From positions 1 to 7,685 of the forward strand of contig CAIYYE010000356.1 of the NCBI GenBank assembly GCA_903930395.1: DNA of 7,685 nucleotides, given 5' to 3'. Source of the DNA: an uncultured beta proteobacterium (lineage in GTDB: Bacteria > Pseudomonadota > Gammaproteobacteria > Burkholderiales > Rhodocyclaceae). This document shows, piece after piece, positions 1 through 5,406 of this stretch (positions are counted from its first letter, which is position 1; each line of letters starts with the position of its first letter). Under the pieces are notes generated by a model. The model was not told where the DNA came from. It did no database searches and saw only the letters and a list, made by a program, of their open reading frames with translations. A program made the position numbers and the translations under genes.

Positions 1-732
1 CGCGTTGGCAATGTCTTCCCCCCAGAACTGGTCGTTGTAGAAATGATTGAAATTCATGCGCTCGATGAATTCACCCAGGGCCGATGCCAGGGCGCTTTCC
101 TTGGTCGATCCCTTGCCGTTGGTGAAACACATGGGCGAATGCGCATCGCGGATATGTAGCGACCAGACATTGGGCACGATATTGCGCCACGAAGCGATTT
201 CGATCTTCATGCCCAAACCTGCCAGAACTGCCGACATATTGGCGATGGTTTGCTCGAGTGGCAGATCCTTGCCGGCAATATAGGTACTTGCGTCCGAGGC
301 TGGACTCAGCGTCAGCAATGCCTGGGCGTCGGCATCGAGGTTGTCGACTTCCTCAATGACAAACTCGGGGCCGGTCTGCACGGCCTTTTTCACCGTGCAG
401 CGGTCGATGGAGCGCAAGATCCCCTGCCGGTCCTTGGCTGAAATATCGGCCGGCAACTCGACCTGGATCTTCAAGATCTGCTTGTAGCGGTTTTCCGGAT
501 CAACAATGTTGTTCTGCGACAGGCGGATGTTGTCGGTCGGAATATGGCGCGTTTCGCAATACAGCTTCACAAAGTAAGCCGCACACAACGCCGACGAAGC
601 CAGAAAGTAATCGAAGGGCCCCGGCGCCGAGCCGTCGCCCTTGTAGCGGATAGGCTGATCGGCGACCACCGTGAAGTCGTCGAACTTGGCTTCAAGACGA
701 AGCTTGTCGAGGAAGTTGACCTTGATTTCCAT
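1..732 (-). CDS. ycaO: OsmC-YcaO fusion, ribosomal protein S12 methylthiolation accessory factor type (N-terminal part)
   Basis: The first 244 residues of a longer protein are visible; the frame is open to the left edge. Residues 1-145 form an OsmC-like domain with the two expected cysteines, Cys50 (in SSALCAAYF) and Cys112 (in DRCTVKKA). From about residue 150 (TYIAGKDLPLE) the sequence closely follows the start of E. coli YcaO, including the PNVWSLHIRD and CFTNGKGSTK stretches and SALGEFIER, which carries the Ser/Glu/Glu ATP-Mg positions of the YcaO fold. YcaO proteins activate backbone or side-chain carbonyls with ATP. The E. coli protein assists RimO in beta-methylthiolating S12, and that role is inferred here by resemblance. 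The OsmC half could handle peroxide or thiol chemistry. The ATG at 732 directly opens the OsmC domain, with only a weak GGA upstream. The rest of the YcaO domain and any C-terminal extension lie outside the window. Confidence 0.9.
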   Translation of the reverse strand, partial: MEIKVNFLDKLRLEAKFDDFTVVADQPIRYKGDGSAPGPFDYFLASSALCAAYFVKLYCETRHIPTDNIRLSQNNIVDPENRYKQILKIQVELPADISAKDRQGILRSIDRCTVKKAVQTGPEFVIEEVDNLDADAQALLTLSPASDASTYIAGKDLPLEQTIANMSAVLAGLGMKIEIASWRNIVPNVWSLHIRDAHSPMCFTNGKGSTKESALASALGEFIERMNFNHFYNDQFWGEDIANA

Positions 733-778
733 GGGGGGATTCCAGAAATGGCGTTGAAAACGAGTAGGCCGCCATTAT

Positions 779-802
779 CGGTTTTTCCCGGCCGAAAAAC
801 CG
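779..802. repeat. Perfect 9-bp hairpin between the ycaO start and the small His-rich gene
   Basis: CGGTTTTTC (779-787) pairs perfectly with GAAAAACCG (794-802) across a 6-base CCGGCC loop. It lies 46 bases upstream of the ycaO ATG, so it would sit in the ycaO leader or promoter region. Neither side is followed by a T run, so it is not a classical terminator. A second, weaker stem (GCTGGC 852-857 with GCCAGC 864-869) lies further right in the same gap. Function is unknown. Confidence 0.6.
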
Positions 803-882
803 GGCATCTCAGGCGTTTGAGGGTCCGTCATGAGCTTTCCGGCAACTTGAGGCTGGCCAAAAAGCCAGCGGATTATCGATTG

Positions 883-916
883 TGCAACGCATTAATATGT
901 TTGCCACCGCGTTGCA
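883..916. repeat. TGCAACGC/GCGTTGCA inverted repeat, candidate operator
   Basis: TGCAACGC (883-890) is the exact reverse complement of GCGTTGCA (909-916), with an 18-base AT-richer spacer. The right arm overlaps the candidate -35 element at 912-917. Two more TTGCA pentamers follow directly in tandem at 948-957. The geometry fits a dimeric regulator site, but no regulator gene in the window points to one. Confidence 0.4.
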
Positions 917-940
917 AGCCGCTTTATGAAAGCCTAGAGT
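912..940 (+). promoter_or_regulatory. Candidate sigma-70 promoter of the small His-rich gene
   Basis: TTGCAA (912-917) and TAGAGT (935-940) are separated by exactly 17 bases, each matching 4 of 6 consensus positions. Transcription would start near 947, giving a leader of about 40 bases that contains the AAGGA ribosome binding site at 976-980. It is the only reasonable pair found by eye on this strand in the gap. Confidence 0.35.
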
Positions 941-986
941 TGAGGTGTTGCATTGCAGCATATTGTTTGCCGAAAAAGGAAACGTC

Positions 987-1163
987 ATGCCTCACACTCA
1001 TACCAAGGCCGAAGCCATTCACGATGCGATCGAGGGCTATCAGGCGGCTAATCGTCATGCGCCCGATGCCCACGAAAAAGCCCGCTTGATCTCCGATACG
1101 GTCAAGCAGTGGGAGCATGAAGAAGTCGAAATCCTGCACGCAGCAGATCATCCGCAAAACTAG
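987..1163 (+). CDS. Small His-rich acidic protein of unknown function (58 aa)
   Basis: A 58-residue open frame. I do not recognise the family. The ATG at 987 is chosen because AAGGA (976-980) sits 6 bases before it; an in-frame ATG at 945 would add 14 residues but has no such site. The protein is soluble-looking, with no signal peptide, membrane segment or cysteine. It has 8 histidines in 58 residues, 11 Asp/Glu and 5 Lys/Arg, and most of it looks alpha-helical, ending in a Glu/His-rich stretch (KQWEHEEVEILHAADH). A metal-binding or small regulatory role is conceivable but unproven. It stands alone, divergent from ycaO and convergent with the LON-domain gene, with its own candidate promoter. 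The good ribosome binding site and protein-like composition make it more likely real than chance. Confidence 0.65.
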   Translation: MPHTHTKAEAIHDAIEGYQAANRHAPDAHEKARLISDTVKQWEHEEVEILHAADHPQN

Positions 1164-1171
1164 GTTTGCGG
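1152..1171. repeat. Inverted repeat at the convergent gene ends
   Basis: CCGCAAA (1152-1158) pairs with TTTGCGG (1165-1171) over a 6-base loop that contains most of the TAG stop of the small His-rich gene. It lies just before the stop of the LON-domain gene on the other strand. The position suits a bidirectional terminator, but there is no T run on either side, so that role is uncertain. Confidence 0.3.
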
Positions 1172-1178
1172 CCGGCGT

Positions 1179-1814
1179 TCAGCCGAGCAGTTTGCGCTGG
1201 TCGAGGTATTTTTCGAGGATTTCCAGTCGGGCCAGCGGGTCGTCGAGTTCGAGCAGTTTTTGCTTGGCGAGATTCTGGATGGGCAGGATTTCGGTGATCC
1301 GGTAGCCGACCCATTCGGCGTCATCGAAGCGGTGCGGTTCAGGCAGGCGCTCGCTGCCGAGGTCGGCGGCGACGCGACGGAGCAGGGGCACCAGACGCTG
1401 GCGTTCGGGCGGTAGCGGTGTGGCCGTGGTTTCGGCCAGCATTTCAACACTGGCTTCGAGCTGGTTGGCCGGGCCGACGCTGGTTTCGATGATGCGGAAG
1501 CGGCGCCCACCGTTGGCGGTAATCATCAGGATGCCGAGTTGTTCCATCTCCCAGCTGGCGATGGTGGCCAGCGTTCCGACCTTGTGCGGCTCAGCCGTGG
1601 CGCCCACTTCGCTGCCTTTTTCGATGAGGCAGATGCCGAAGGGAGCGTTCTCCTTCATGCAGGCGGCAGCCATGTCGAGATAACGCTGCTCGAAAATTTT
1701 GAGCGGCAGTACGCTGCCGGGAAAAAGCACGGTATTGAGCGGGAAGAGAGGGATGCGCAGCGTCTGGACCGCGTTCCCCGTTGGCGAGCGGACGAAGTCG
1801 AACCAGCCCATCAT
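1179..1814 (-). CDS. Stand-alone LON substrate-binding domain protein
   Basis: A 211-residue protein made almost entirely of a Lon N-terminal substrate-binding domain. The hallmark opening (LRIPLFPLNTVLFPGSVLPL, residues 19-38, then KIFEQRYLDM) is followed by FGICLI, a VGTLATI strand and the helical bundle ending in a Leu/Glu-rich segment. There is no AAA+ ATPase or Ser/Lys protease domain, so it cannot be a Lon protease. Family members are small cytosolic proteins, and their partner is generally unknown. The start ATG at 1812-1814 overlaps the ubiX stop in an ATGA, which suggests translational coupling; a second ATG follows immediately. It is the last gene of the rapZ operon. It might present substrates to Lon or bind a peptide or cofactor, which is inference. 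Confidence 0.9.
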   Translation of the reverse strand: MMGWFDFVRSPTGNAVQTLRIPLFPLNTVLFPGSVLPLKIFEQRYLDMAAACMKENAPFGICLIEKGSEVGATAEPHKVGTLATIASWEMEQLGILMITANGGRRFRIIETSVGPANQLEASVEMLAETTATPLPPERQRLVPLLRRVAADLGSERLPEPHRFDDAEWVGYRITEILPIQNLAKQKLLELDDPLARLEILEKYLDQRKLLG

Positions 1815-2416
1815 TCGCCCCAGCGCTGCATCAGCGTGTGCGGCACAGCGATCTGGTCCATGACACGTGCGACGACGAAGTCGACAATATCCTGCACGCT
1901 TTGCGGGTGGTGATAGAAGCCGGGACTGGGCGGCAGGATGACGGCGCCGGCGCGCGACAGGCGCAGCATGTTTTCAAGATGGATGGCGGAGAACGGCGTT
2001 TCACGTGGAACGAGCACCAGTTTGCGGCCTTCCTTGAGGACGACATCGGCGGCGCGTTCGATGAGGTTGTCGGCCAGTCCCTGGGCGATGGCGGCCAGGG
2101 TGCCCATCGAACACGGGCAGACGATCATGGCGTCCGGCGGGTTGCTGCCTGATGCGACCGGCGCGAACCATTCCTCGCGGCCAAACACGGCCAGCATTTC
2201 CGGGTCGGCCGCCGGGAAGCGGGAGAGCAGCGCAGTCTTGGCATCGCTCGGGCGCGACGGCAATTCGAAATCCAGTTCCTGTCTGGCCACCACCTGTGCG
2301 GCCTGCGAGTAGAGCAGTTGCACCCTGCAGCCGGCGGCGAGCAGGCATTCGAGCAGGCGCAGGCCGTAGGGCATGCCCGAGGCACCGGTCAGCGCGAGGC
2401 AGATAGTCTTGGACAT
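1811..2416 (-). CDS. ubiX: Flavin prenyltransferase UbiX
   Basis: 201 residues, the usual length for UbiX. The enzyme transfers dimethylallyl from its phosphate (DMAP) onto FMN to make prenylated FMN, the cofactor of UbiD-type decarboxylases, which act in ubiquinone synthesis and aromatic acid metabolism. Visible motifs are the GASGMPYG flavin loop (residues 11-18), VCPCSMGTLAAIAQGLADNL (99-118) with Arg121 just after it, PRETP with the catalytic Glu (residues 137-141), and PGFYHHP (165-171) with its conserved Tyr, followed by Arg184. All key positions I know are present. The ATG abuts the TAA of the Gx transporter gene with no spacer and no strong ribosome site, so coupled translation is likely. 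No ubiD is in the window. Confidence 0.96.
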   Translation of the reverse strand: MSKTICLALTGASGMPYGLRLLECLLAAGCRVQLLYSQAAQVVARQELDFELPSRPSDAKTALLSRFPAADPEMLAVFGREEWFAPVASGSNPPDAMIVCPCSMGTLAAIAQGLADNLIERAADVVLKEGRKLVLVPRETPFSAIHLENMLRLSRAGAVILPPSPGFYHHPQSVQDIVDFVVARVMDQIAVPHTLMQRWGE

Positions 2417-2947
2417 TTAGGCGGATTCCGAAGGCACAGGTTCAGCCAGCAGTTTAGCTGCGATCAGGCCGTTGATGGTGCCGAAAACCAGCGCGGCGGC
2501 GGCGAAGATCGGGGTGAGCAGAAAGACCCCGTCGTGTGGAATCAGCCACAGGCGGGCGAGCAGCAACTGGCCGCCGATATGGGCGAAGGCGGCGAGGATG
2601 GACAGGCTGACCGGGCCGAACCAGCGGGCTGGCAGATGGCGGGCCAGGCCGAGGGTGAGCAGGCTGAGCGTGGTGCCGGTGAGCGAGAGGAAAAAGCCAG
2701 GGGCGAGGAAGTAGCCGAGCAGCAGGCTGCCTGCCAGCACGCGCAGGGTGCTGACCCAGACCGCCGTACCCCAGCCGTAGCGGGTCAGTACGACCAGGGT
2801 GACGATGTTGGCCAGCCCCGGCTTGATGCCCGGTAGCGGCGAGGGAATGGCGGCGTCGACCAGCGACAGCCCGACGGCTGCCGTGGCCAGCCAGGCAACG
2901 CGTCGGTCCTCGGCGGTGATCGTAAGCTCAATAACTGATGGAGTCAT
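2417..2947 (-). CDS. Gx transporter family membrane protein (Hpre_diP_synt_I type)
   Basis: 176 residues with about five hydrophobic segments (roughly 17-35, 46-66, 70-100, 112-132, 140-168), so an inner-membrane protein. The GIKPGLANIVTL motif (40-51), RVLAGSLLLG (69-78), SLTGTTLSL (88-96) and HIGGQLL (123-129) match the family once called heptaprenyl diphosphate synthase component I and now usually called Gx transporter. That family is related to small S-component-like transporters; the substrate is not known. The enzymatic name is probably wrong for it. The start overlaps the end of the NusG-II gene by 20 bases, with AAGG just before the ATG. In other bacteria the family commonly sits beside a NusG domain II gene, as it does here. 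Confidence 0.88.
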   Translation of the reverse strand: MTPSVIELTITAEDRRVAWLATAAVGLSLVDAAIPSPLPGIKPGLANIVTLVVLTRYGWGTAVWVSTLRVLAGSLLLGYFLAPGFFLSLTGTTLSLLTLGLARHLPARWFGPVSLSILAAFAHIGGQLLLARLWLIPHDGVFLLTPIFAAAALVFGTINGLIAAKLLAEPVPSESA

Positions 2948-3302
2948 AGACCTTGGTCCGGCCGGCGATCTGCAGGCTGACGCGATTGGGCGCGCAGATG
3001 GCGATTTCGCCGGGGCGCATGAGCCAGCCCTGACGAACGCAATACTGGCGCGGGCTGGGGTCGGCGACGATGCGGGCGCGGCCGGGTTCGACGGCGATTA
3101 GGGTGGTGCCGAGCGGGCCGCTGATCTCGAATTGCTTGCGGGCCTTGAGGTCGATTTCGGCAAAGACCCTGCCTTCCTGACGGATGATGGCGCGGTCAGC
3201 CAGCCCGCCCTGCCAGAAAACCGGGATGCTGCTACCGACAGCCAGAAGGCTGAGCACGATGATCAGCCAGTCGCCGGGCCGGATCAGCGCCAGCCAGGGC
3301 AT
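2928..3302 (-). CDS. NusG domain II-containing protein, membrane-anchored
   Basis: 124 residues. A hydrophobic segment at 11-29 (DWLIIVLSLLAVGSSIPVFW) would anchor the rest of the protein outside the cytoplasm. The remaining ~90 residues form a small beta domain with ISGPLGTTLIAVEPG, a Cys88 (QYCVRQGW) and a Cys103 (AICAPNRVSLQI), typical of stand-alone NusG-II proteins rather than of the NusG transcription factor. The ATG at 3302-3300 is chosen because it shares its A with the rapZ TGA; a longer reading up to 3371 would lie inside rapZ and add 23 unlike residues. Its role is not established in the family. Pairing with the Gx transporter suggests an accessory or extracytoplasmic partner subunit, which is inference. 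Confidence 0.88.
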   Translation of the reverse strand: MPWLALIRPGDWLIIVLSLLAVGSSIPVFWQGGLADRAIIRQEGRVFAEIDLKARKQFEISGPLGTTLIAVEPGRARIVADPSPRQYCVRQGWLMRPGEIAICAPNRVSLQIAGRTKVYDSISY

Positions 3303-4147
3303 CAGCCGCCGGCCAGGGTGCGGTGACGGACCAGTACCCGGGCATCGCTGGCGAATTCGCCAGCCAGCCACTCGGCGATGTGCACCGAACGATGCTGGCC
3401 ACCGGTGCAGCCGATGGCGACCGTCAGGTAATTGCGGTTGTCACGGATATAGCTGGGTAACCAGTTGGCGACGAAACGACGGATATCGTCACGCATGCGG
3501 CGGACTTCTTCCTCGGCTTCGAGAAAATTGATGACCGGCTGATCGCGGCCGGTCAGGGCGCGCAGGCCGGGGTCGTAATGCGGGTTGGGCAGGCAGCGGA
3601 CGTCGAAGACCAAATCGGCGTCGAGCGGGATGCCGTGCTTGAAGCCGAAGGATTCGAACATCAGCGTCAGGCCCTGACCGGGCTCGGCCTCGATGAACTG
3701 GCGGACCCATTCGCGCAGGGCGTTGGCTTTCAGGCCACTGGTGTCGATGCGGTGGCCGAGATCGGAGATTGGTTCGAGCAGCTTGCGCTCGGCCCGGATG
3801 GCCTCATCCAGCGTCTGTCCGGTGGTGGCCAGCGGATGACGGCGACGCGACTCGGAATAGCGCTTGAGCAGGGTTTCCTCGTTGGAAAACAGAAAGAGGA
3901 AGGTGACTTTGATGCCGTTTTCGTTGAGCTTGTCGAGCTTGGCCGGCAGCAATTCGATACCGTCTCCGGAGCGGGCATCGATGGCCACCGCGACCTTGCT
4001 GACCTTTTCCTCTTCGAGCATGCCGGCGAGGACTGTCAGCATGACCACCGGCAGATTGTCTACGCAGTAGTAGCCGGCGTCCTCCAGCAGGTTGAGGGCG
4101 ACGGACTTGCCGGACCCGGAAAGTCCGCTGATCAGTATGAGTTCCAT
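3302..4147 (-). CDS. rapZ: RNase adapter / nucleotide-binding protein RapZ
   Basis: 281 residues, full length. It has a Walker A loop GLSGSGKS (8-15), a YCVDNLP segment (27-33), the RRHPL loop and the C-terminal GCTGGQHRSV motif (246-255) containing Cys247. In E. coli RapZ senses glucosamine-6-phosphate and steers GlmZ small RNA to RNase E; in other bacteria the family is best known as an ATP/GTP-binding regulator. The start is certain: an in-frame TGA lies six codons upstream with no start codon in between, so ATG at 4147 is the only choice. No ribosome binding site precedes it. The protein ends in RHRTLAGG and lacks the basic Lys-Arg-Lys tail that the E. coli protein uses for RNA. It leads the operon; no hprK or pts gene precedes it. 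Confidence 0.96.
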   Translation of the reverse strand: MELILISGLSGSGKSVALNLLEDAGYYCVDNLPVVMLTVLAGMLEEEKVSKVAVAIDARSGDGIELLPAKLDKLNENGIKVTFLFLFSNEETLLKRYSESRRRHPLATTGQTLDEAIRAERKLLEPISDLGHRIDTSGLKANALREWVRQFIEAEPGQGLTLMFESFGFKHGIPLDADLVFDVRCLPNPHYDPGLRALTGRDQPVINFLEAEEEVRRMRDDIRRFVANWLPSYIRDNRNYLTVAIGCTGGQHRSVHIAEWLAGEFASDARVLVRHRTLAGG

Positions 4148-4155
4148 GGGGCCAG

Positions 4156-4184
4156 AGCATAATCAAGGCGGCGCAGCGTATCAA
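4156..4184 (-). promoter_or_regulatory. Candidate promoter of the rapZ operon, near-leaderless
   Basis: On the minus strand TTGATA (4179-4184, 5 of 6 consensus) and TATGCT (4156-4161, 4 of 6) are separated by exactly 17 bases. Transcription would begin near 4149, only two or three bases before the rapZ ATG at 4147, which agrees with the lack of a ribosome binding site there. Confidence 0.45.
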
Positions 4185-4191
4185 CCCGCGG

Positions 4192-4199
4192 CATAATAT
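4192..4199 (+). promoter_or_regulatory. Candidate -10 element of the M20 amidohydrolase gene
   Basis: CATAAT (4192-4197), overlapping TAATAT (4194-4199), lies in an AT-rich run just before the gene, on the plus strand. No convincing -35 sequence is seen 16-18 bases upstream, so it may need an activator. A start near 4205 would leave only enough leader for the GGAG ribosome site at 4208-4211, or a leaderless start at ATG 4206. Confidence 0.3.
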
Positions 4200-4217
4200 A
4201 AAAAAATGGAGATGATC

Positions 4218-5402
4218 ATGCCCCCGGCACTTCCTTTGCTCGACCTGCCTTTCCTGGCGGAACTGACGGCGCTGCGCCGCGATATCCACGCCCACCCCGA
4301 ACTGGCCTTCAACGAGAACCGCACGGCCGACATCGTCGCCCGCGAACTGGAAGCCTATGGTCTGGAAGTGCATCGCGGCATTGCCAAAACCGGTGTCGTT
4401 GGCATTTTGCGCGCCGGGACATCGAAGAAAATGGTCGGCTTGCGCGCCGACATGGATGCCCTGCCGCTCGCCGAGATGAACGAATTCCCGCATCACTCGC
4501 GGCATCAGGGGAAAATGCACGCCTGCGGGCATGATGGTCATACGGCCATGCTCCTTGGAGCGGCGCGCTATCTGGCCGGGAATCCCGATTTCGACGGCAT
4601 TGCCGTTTTCATCTTCCAGCCGGCCGAGGAGTCCGAGGGCGGTGCGGCGGTGATGATCGAGGATGGCCTGTTCGAGCGTTTTCCGGTTGAGGCCGTGTTC
4701 GGTCTGCATAACTGGCCGGGCATCCCGGTCGGCGAGATGGCTGTCATGCCGGGGCCGGTGATGGCTGGTACCTGTGCCTTCGAGATCATCGTGCGCGGCC
4801 ATGGCTGCCATGCCGCCATGCCGCACCAGGGCGTGGATTCCATCGTAGCCGGGGCGCAACTGGTGCAAGCCTTGCAGACGGTGGTCAGCCGGACGCTGCA
4901 CCCCTGCGAGTCAGCCGTCGTCAGCGTCACCCAATTCCATGCCGGCGAGGCGTGGAACATCATTCCCGAAGAGGTGGTGCTGCGCGGCACCATCCGCAGT
5001 TTCAAGCCGGCCGTGCAGGAAGGTATCGAACGTGCCGTCGAGCGCCTGTGCAGCGGCATCGCAGCAGCCAATGGCGCCCAGATCAGCGTCAAGTTCGACC
5101 ATCGCTATCCGCCGACGGTGAACAGCGTCAACGAGGCAAAATTCTGCCGCGAGGTGGCGGCCGAGGTCTTCAAGCCGGAGCGTGTGCTGACCGACATCCT
5201 GCCGTCCATGGGGGCGGAGGATTTCGCCTACATGCTCAACGAGAAGCCGGGCTGCTATGTCTGGCTCGGCAACGGGCCGGGTACGGGCGGCTGCACGCTG
5301 CACAATCCGCATTACGATTTCAACGACGAGTTGCTGACCCTCGGTGCCAGCTATTGGGTCCGTCTCGTCCAGCGCTACCTGCCGGCAAATCCATCGGCCT
5401 GA
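4218..5402 (+). CDS. M20D family amidohydrolase (aminoacylase / hippurate hydrolase-like)
   Basis: 394 residues from the ATG at 4218, the usual length. Members hydrolyse N-acyl amino acids or related amides in the cytosol using two metal ions. Motifs in order: RRDIHAHPELAF (20-31), RADMDALPL (76-84), HACGHDGHT (101-109) with metal ligands Cys103 and His105, FQPAEES with Glu137/Glu138 (133-139), GLHNWPG (162-168), the HGCHAAMPHQGVDS dimer or lid stretch (195-208), and near the end MGAEDFAYML and LHNPHYDFND (from 361). All expected ligands are present, so it should be active; the substrate cannot be told. GGAG at 4208-4211 lies 6 bases before ATG 4218. In-frame ATGs at 4206 and 4212 would add 4 or 2 residues. 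It is divergent from rapZ and ends 4 bases from the chemoreceptor stop. Confidence 0.93.
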   Translation: MPPALPLLDLPFLAELTALRRDIHAHPELAFNENRTADIVARELEAYGLEVHRGIAKTGVVGILRAGTSKKMVGLRADMDALPLAEMNEFPHHSRHQGKMHACGHDGHTAMLLGAARYLAGNPDFDGIAVFIFQPAEESEGGAAVMIEDGLFERFPVEAVFGLHNWPGIPVGEMAVMPGPVMAGTCAFEIIVRGHGCHAAMPHQGVDSIVAGAQLVQALQTVVSRTLHPCESAVVSVTQFHAGEAWNIIPEEVVLRGTIRSFKPAVQEGIERAVERLCSGIAAANGAQISVKFDHRYPPTVNSVNEAKFCREVAAEVFKPERVLTDILPSMGAEDFAYMLNEKPGCYVWLGNGPGTGGCTLHNPHYDFNDELLTLGASYWVRLVQRYLPANPSA

Positions 5403-5406
5403 GCAG

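Noticed and set aside
852..869. GCTGGC/GCCAGC stem as a terminator
   Set aside because: It is only 6 bp with no T run, and no gene ends nearby on either strand.
544..1089. A 181-codon plus-strand frame
   Set aside because: It lies antisense to the OsmC half of ycaO and then out of frame with the small His-rich gene; composition is Arg/Pro-rich and there is no ribosome site.
2318..2836. A 172-codon plus-strand frame rich in Gly, Gln and Glu
   Set aside because: It is antisense to ubiX and the Gx transporter gene, and its composition mirrors their hydrophobic codons.
3303..3371. A longer start for the NusG-II protein
   Set aside because: The 23 extra residues are Arg/Pro-rich, lie inside the end of rapZ and would precede the membrane anchor. 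ATG 3302 overlapping the rapZ stop is better.
3804..4901. A 365-codon minus-strand frame crossing two genes
   Set aside because: It runs antisense to the amidohydrolase and out of frame in rapZ, both clear genes. It is a high-GC artefact.
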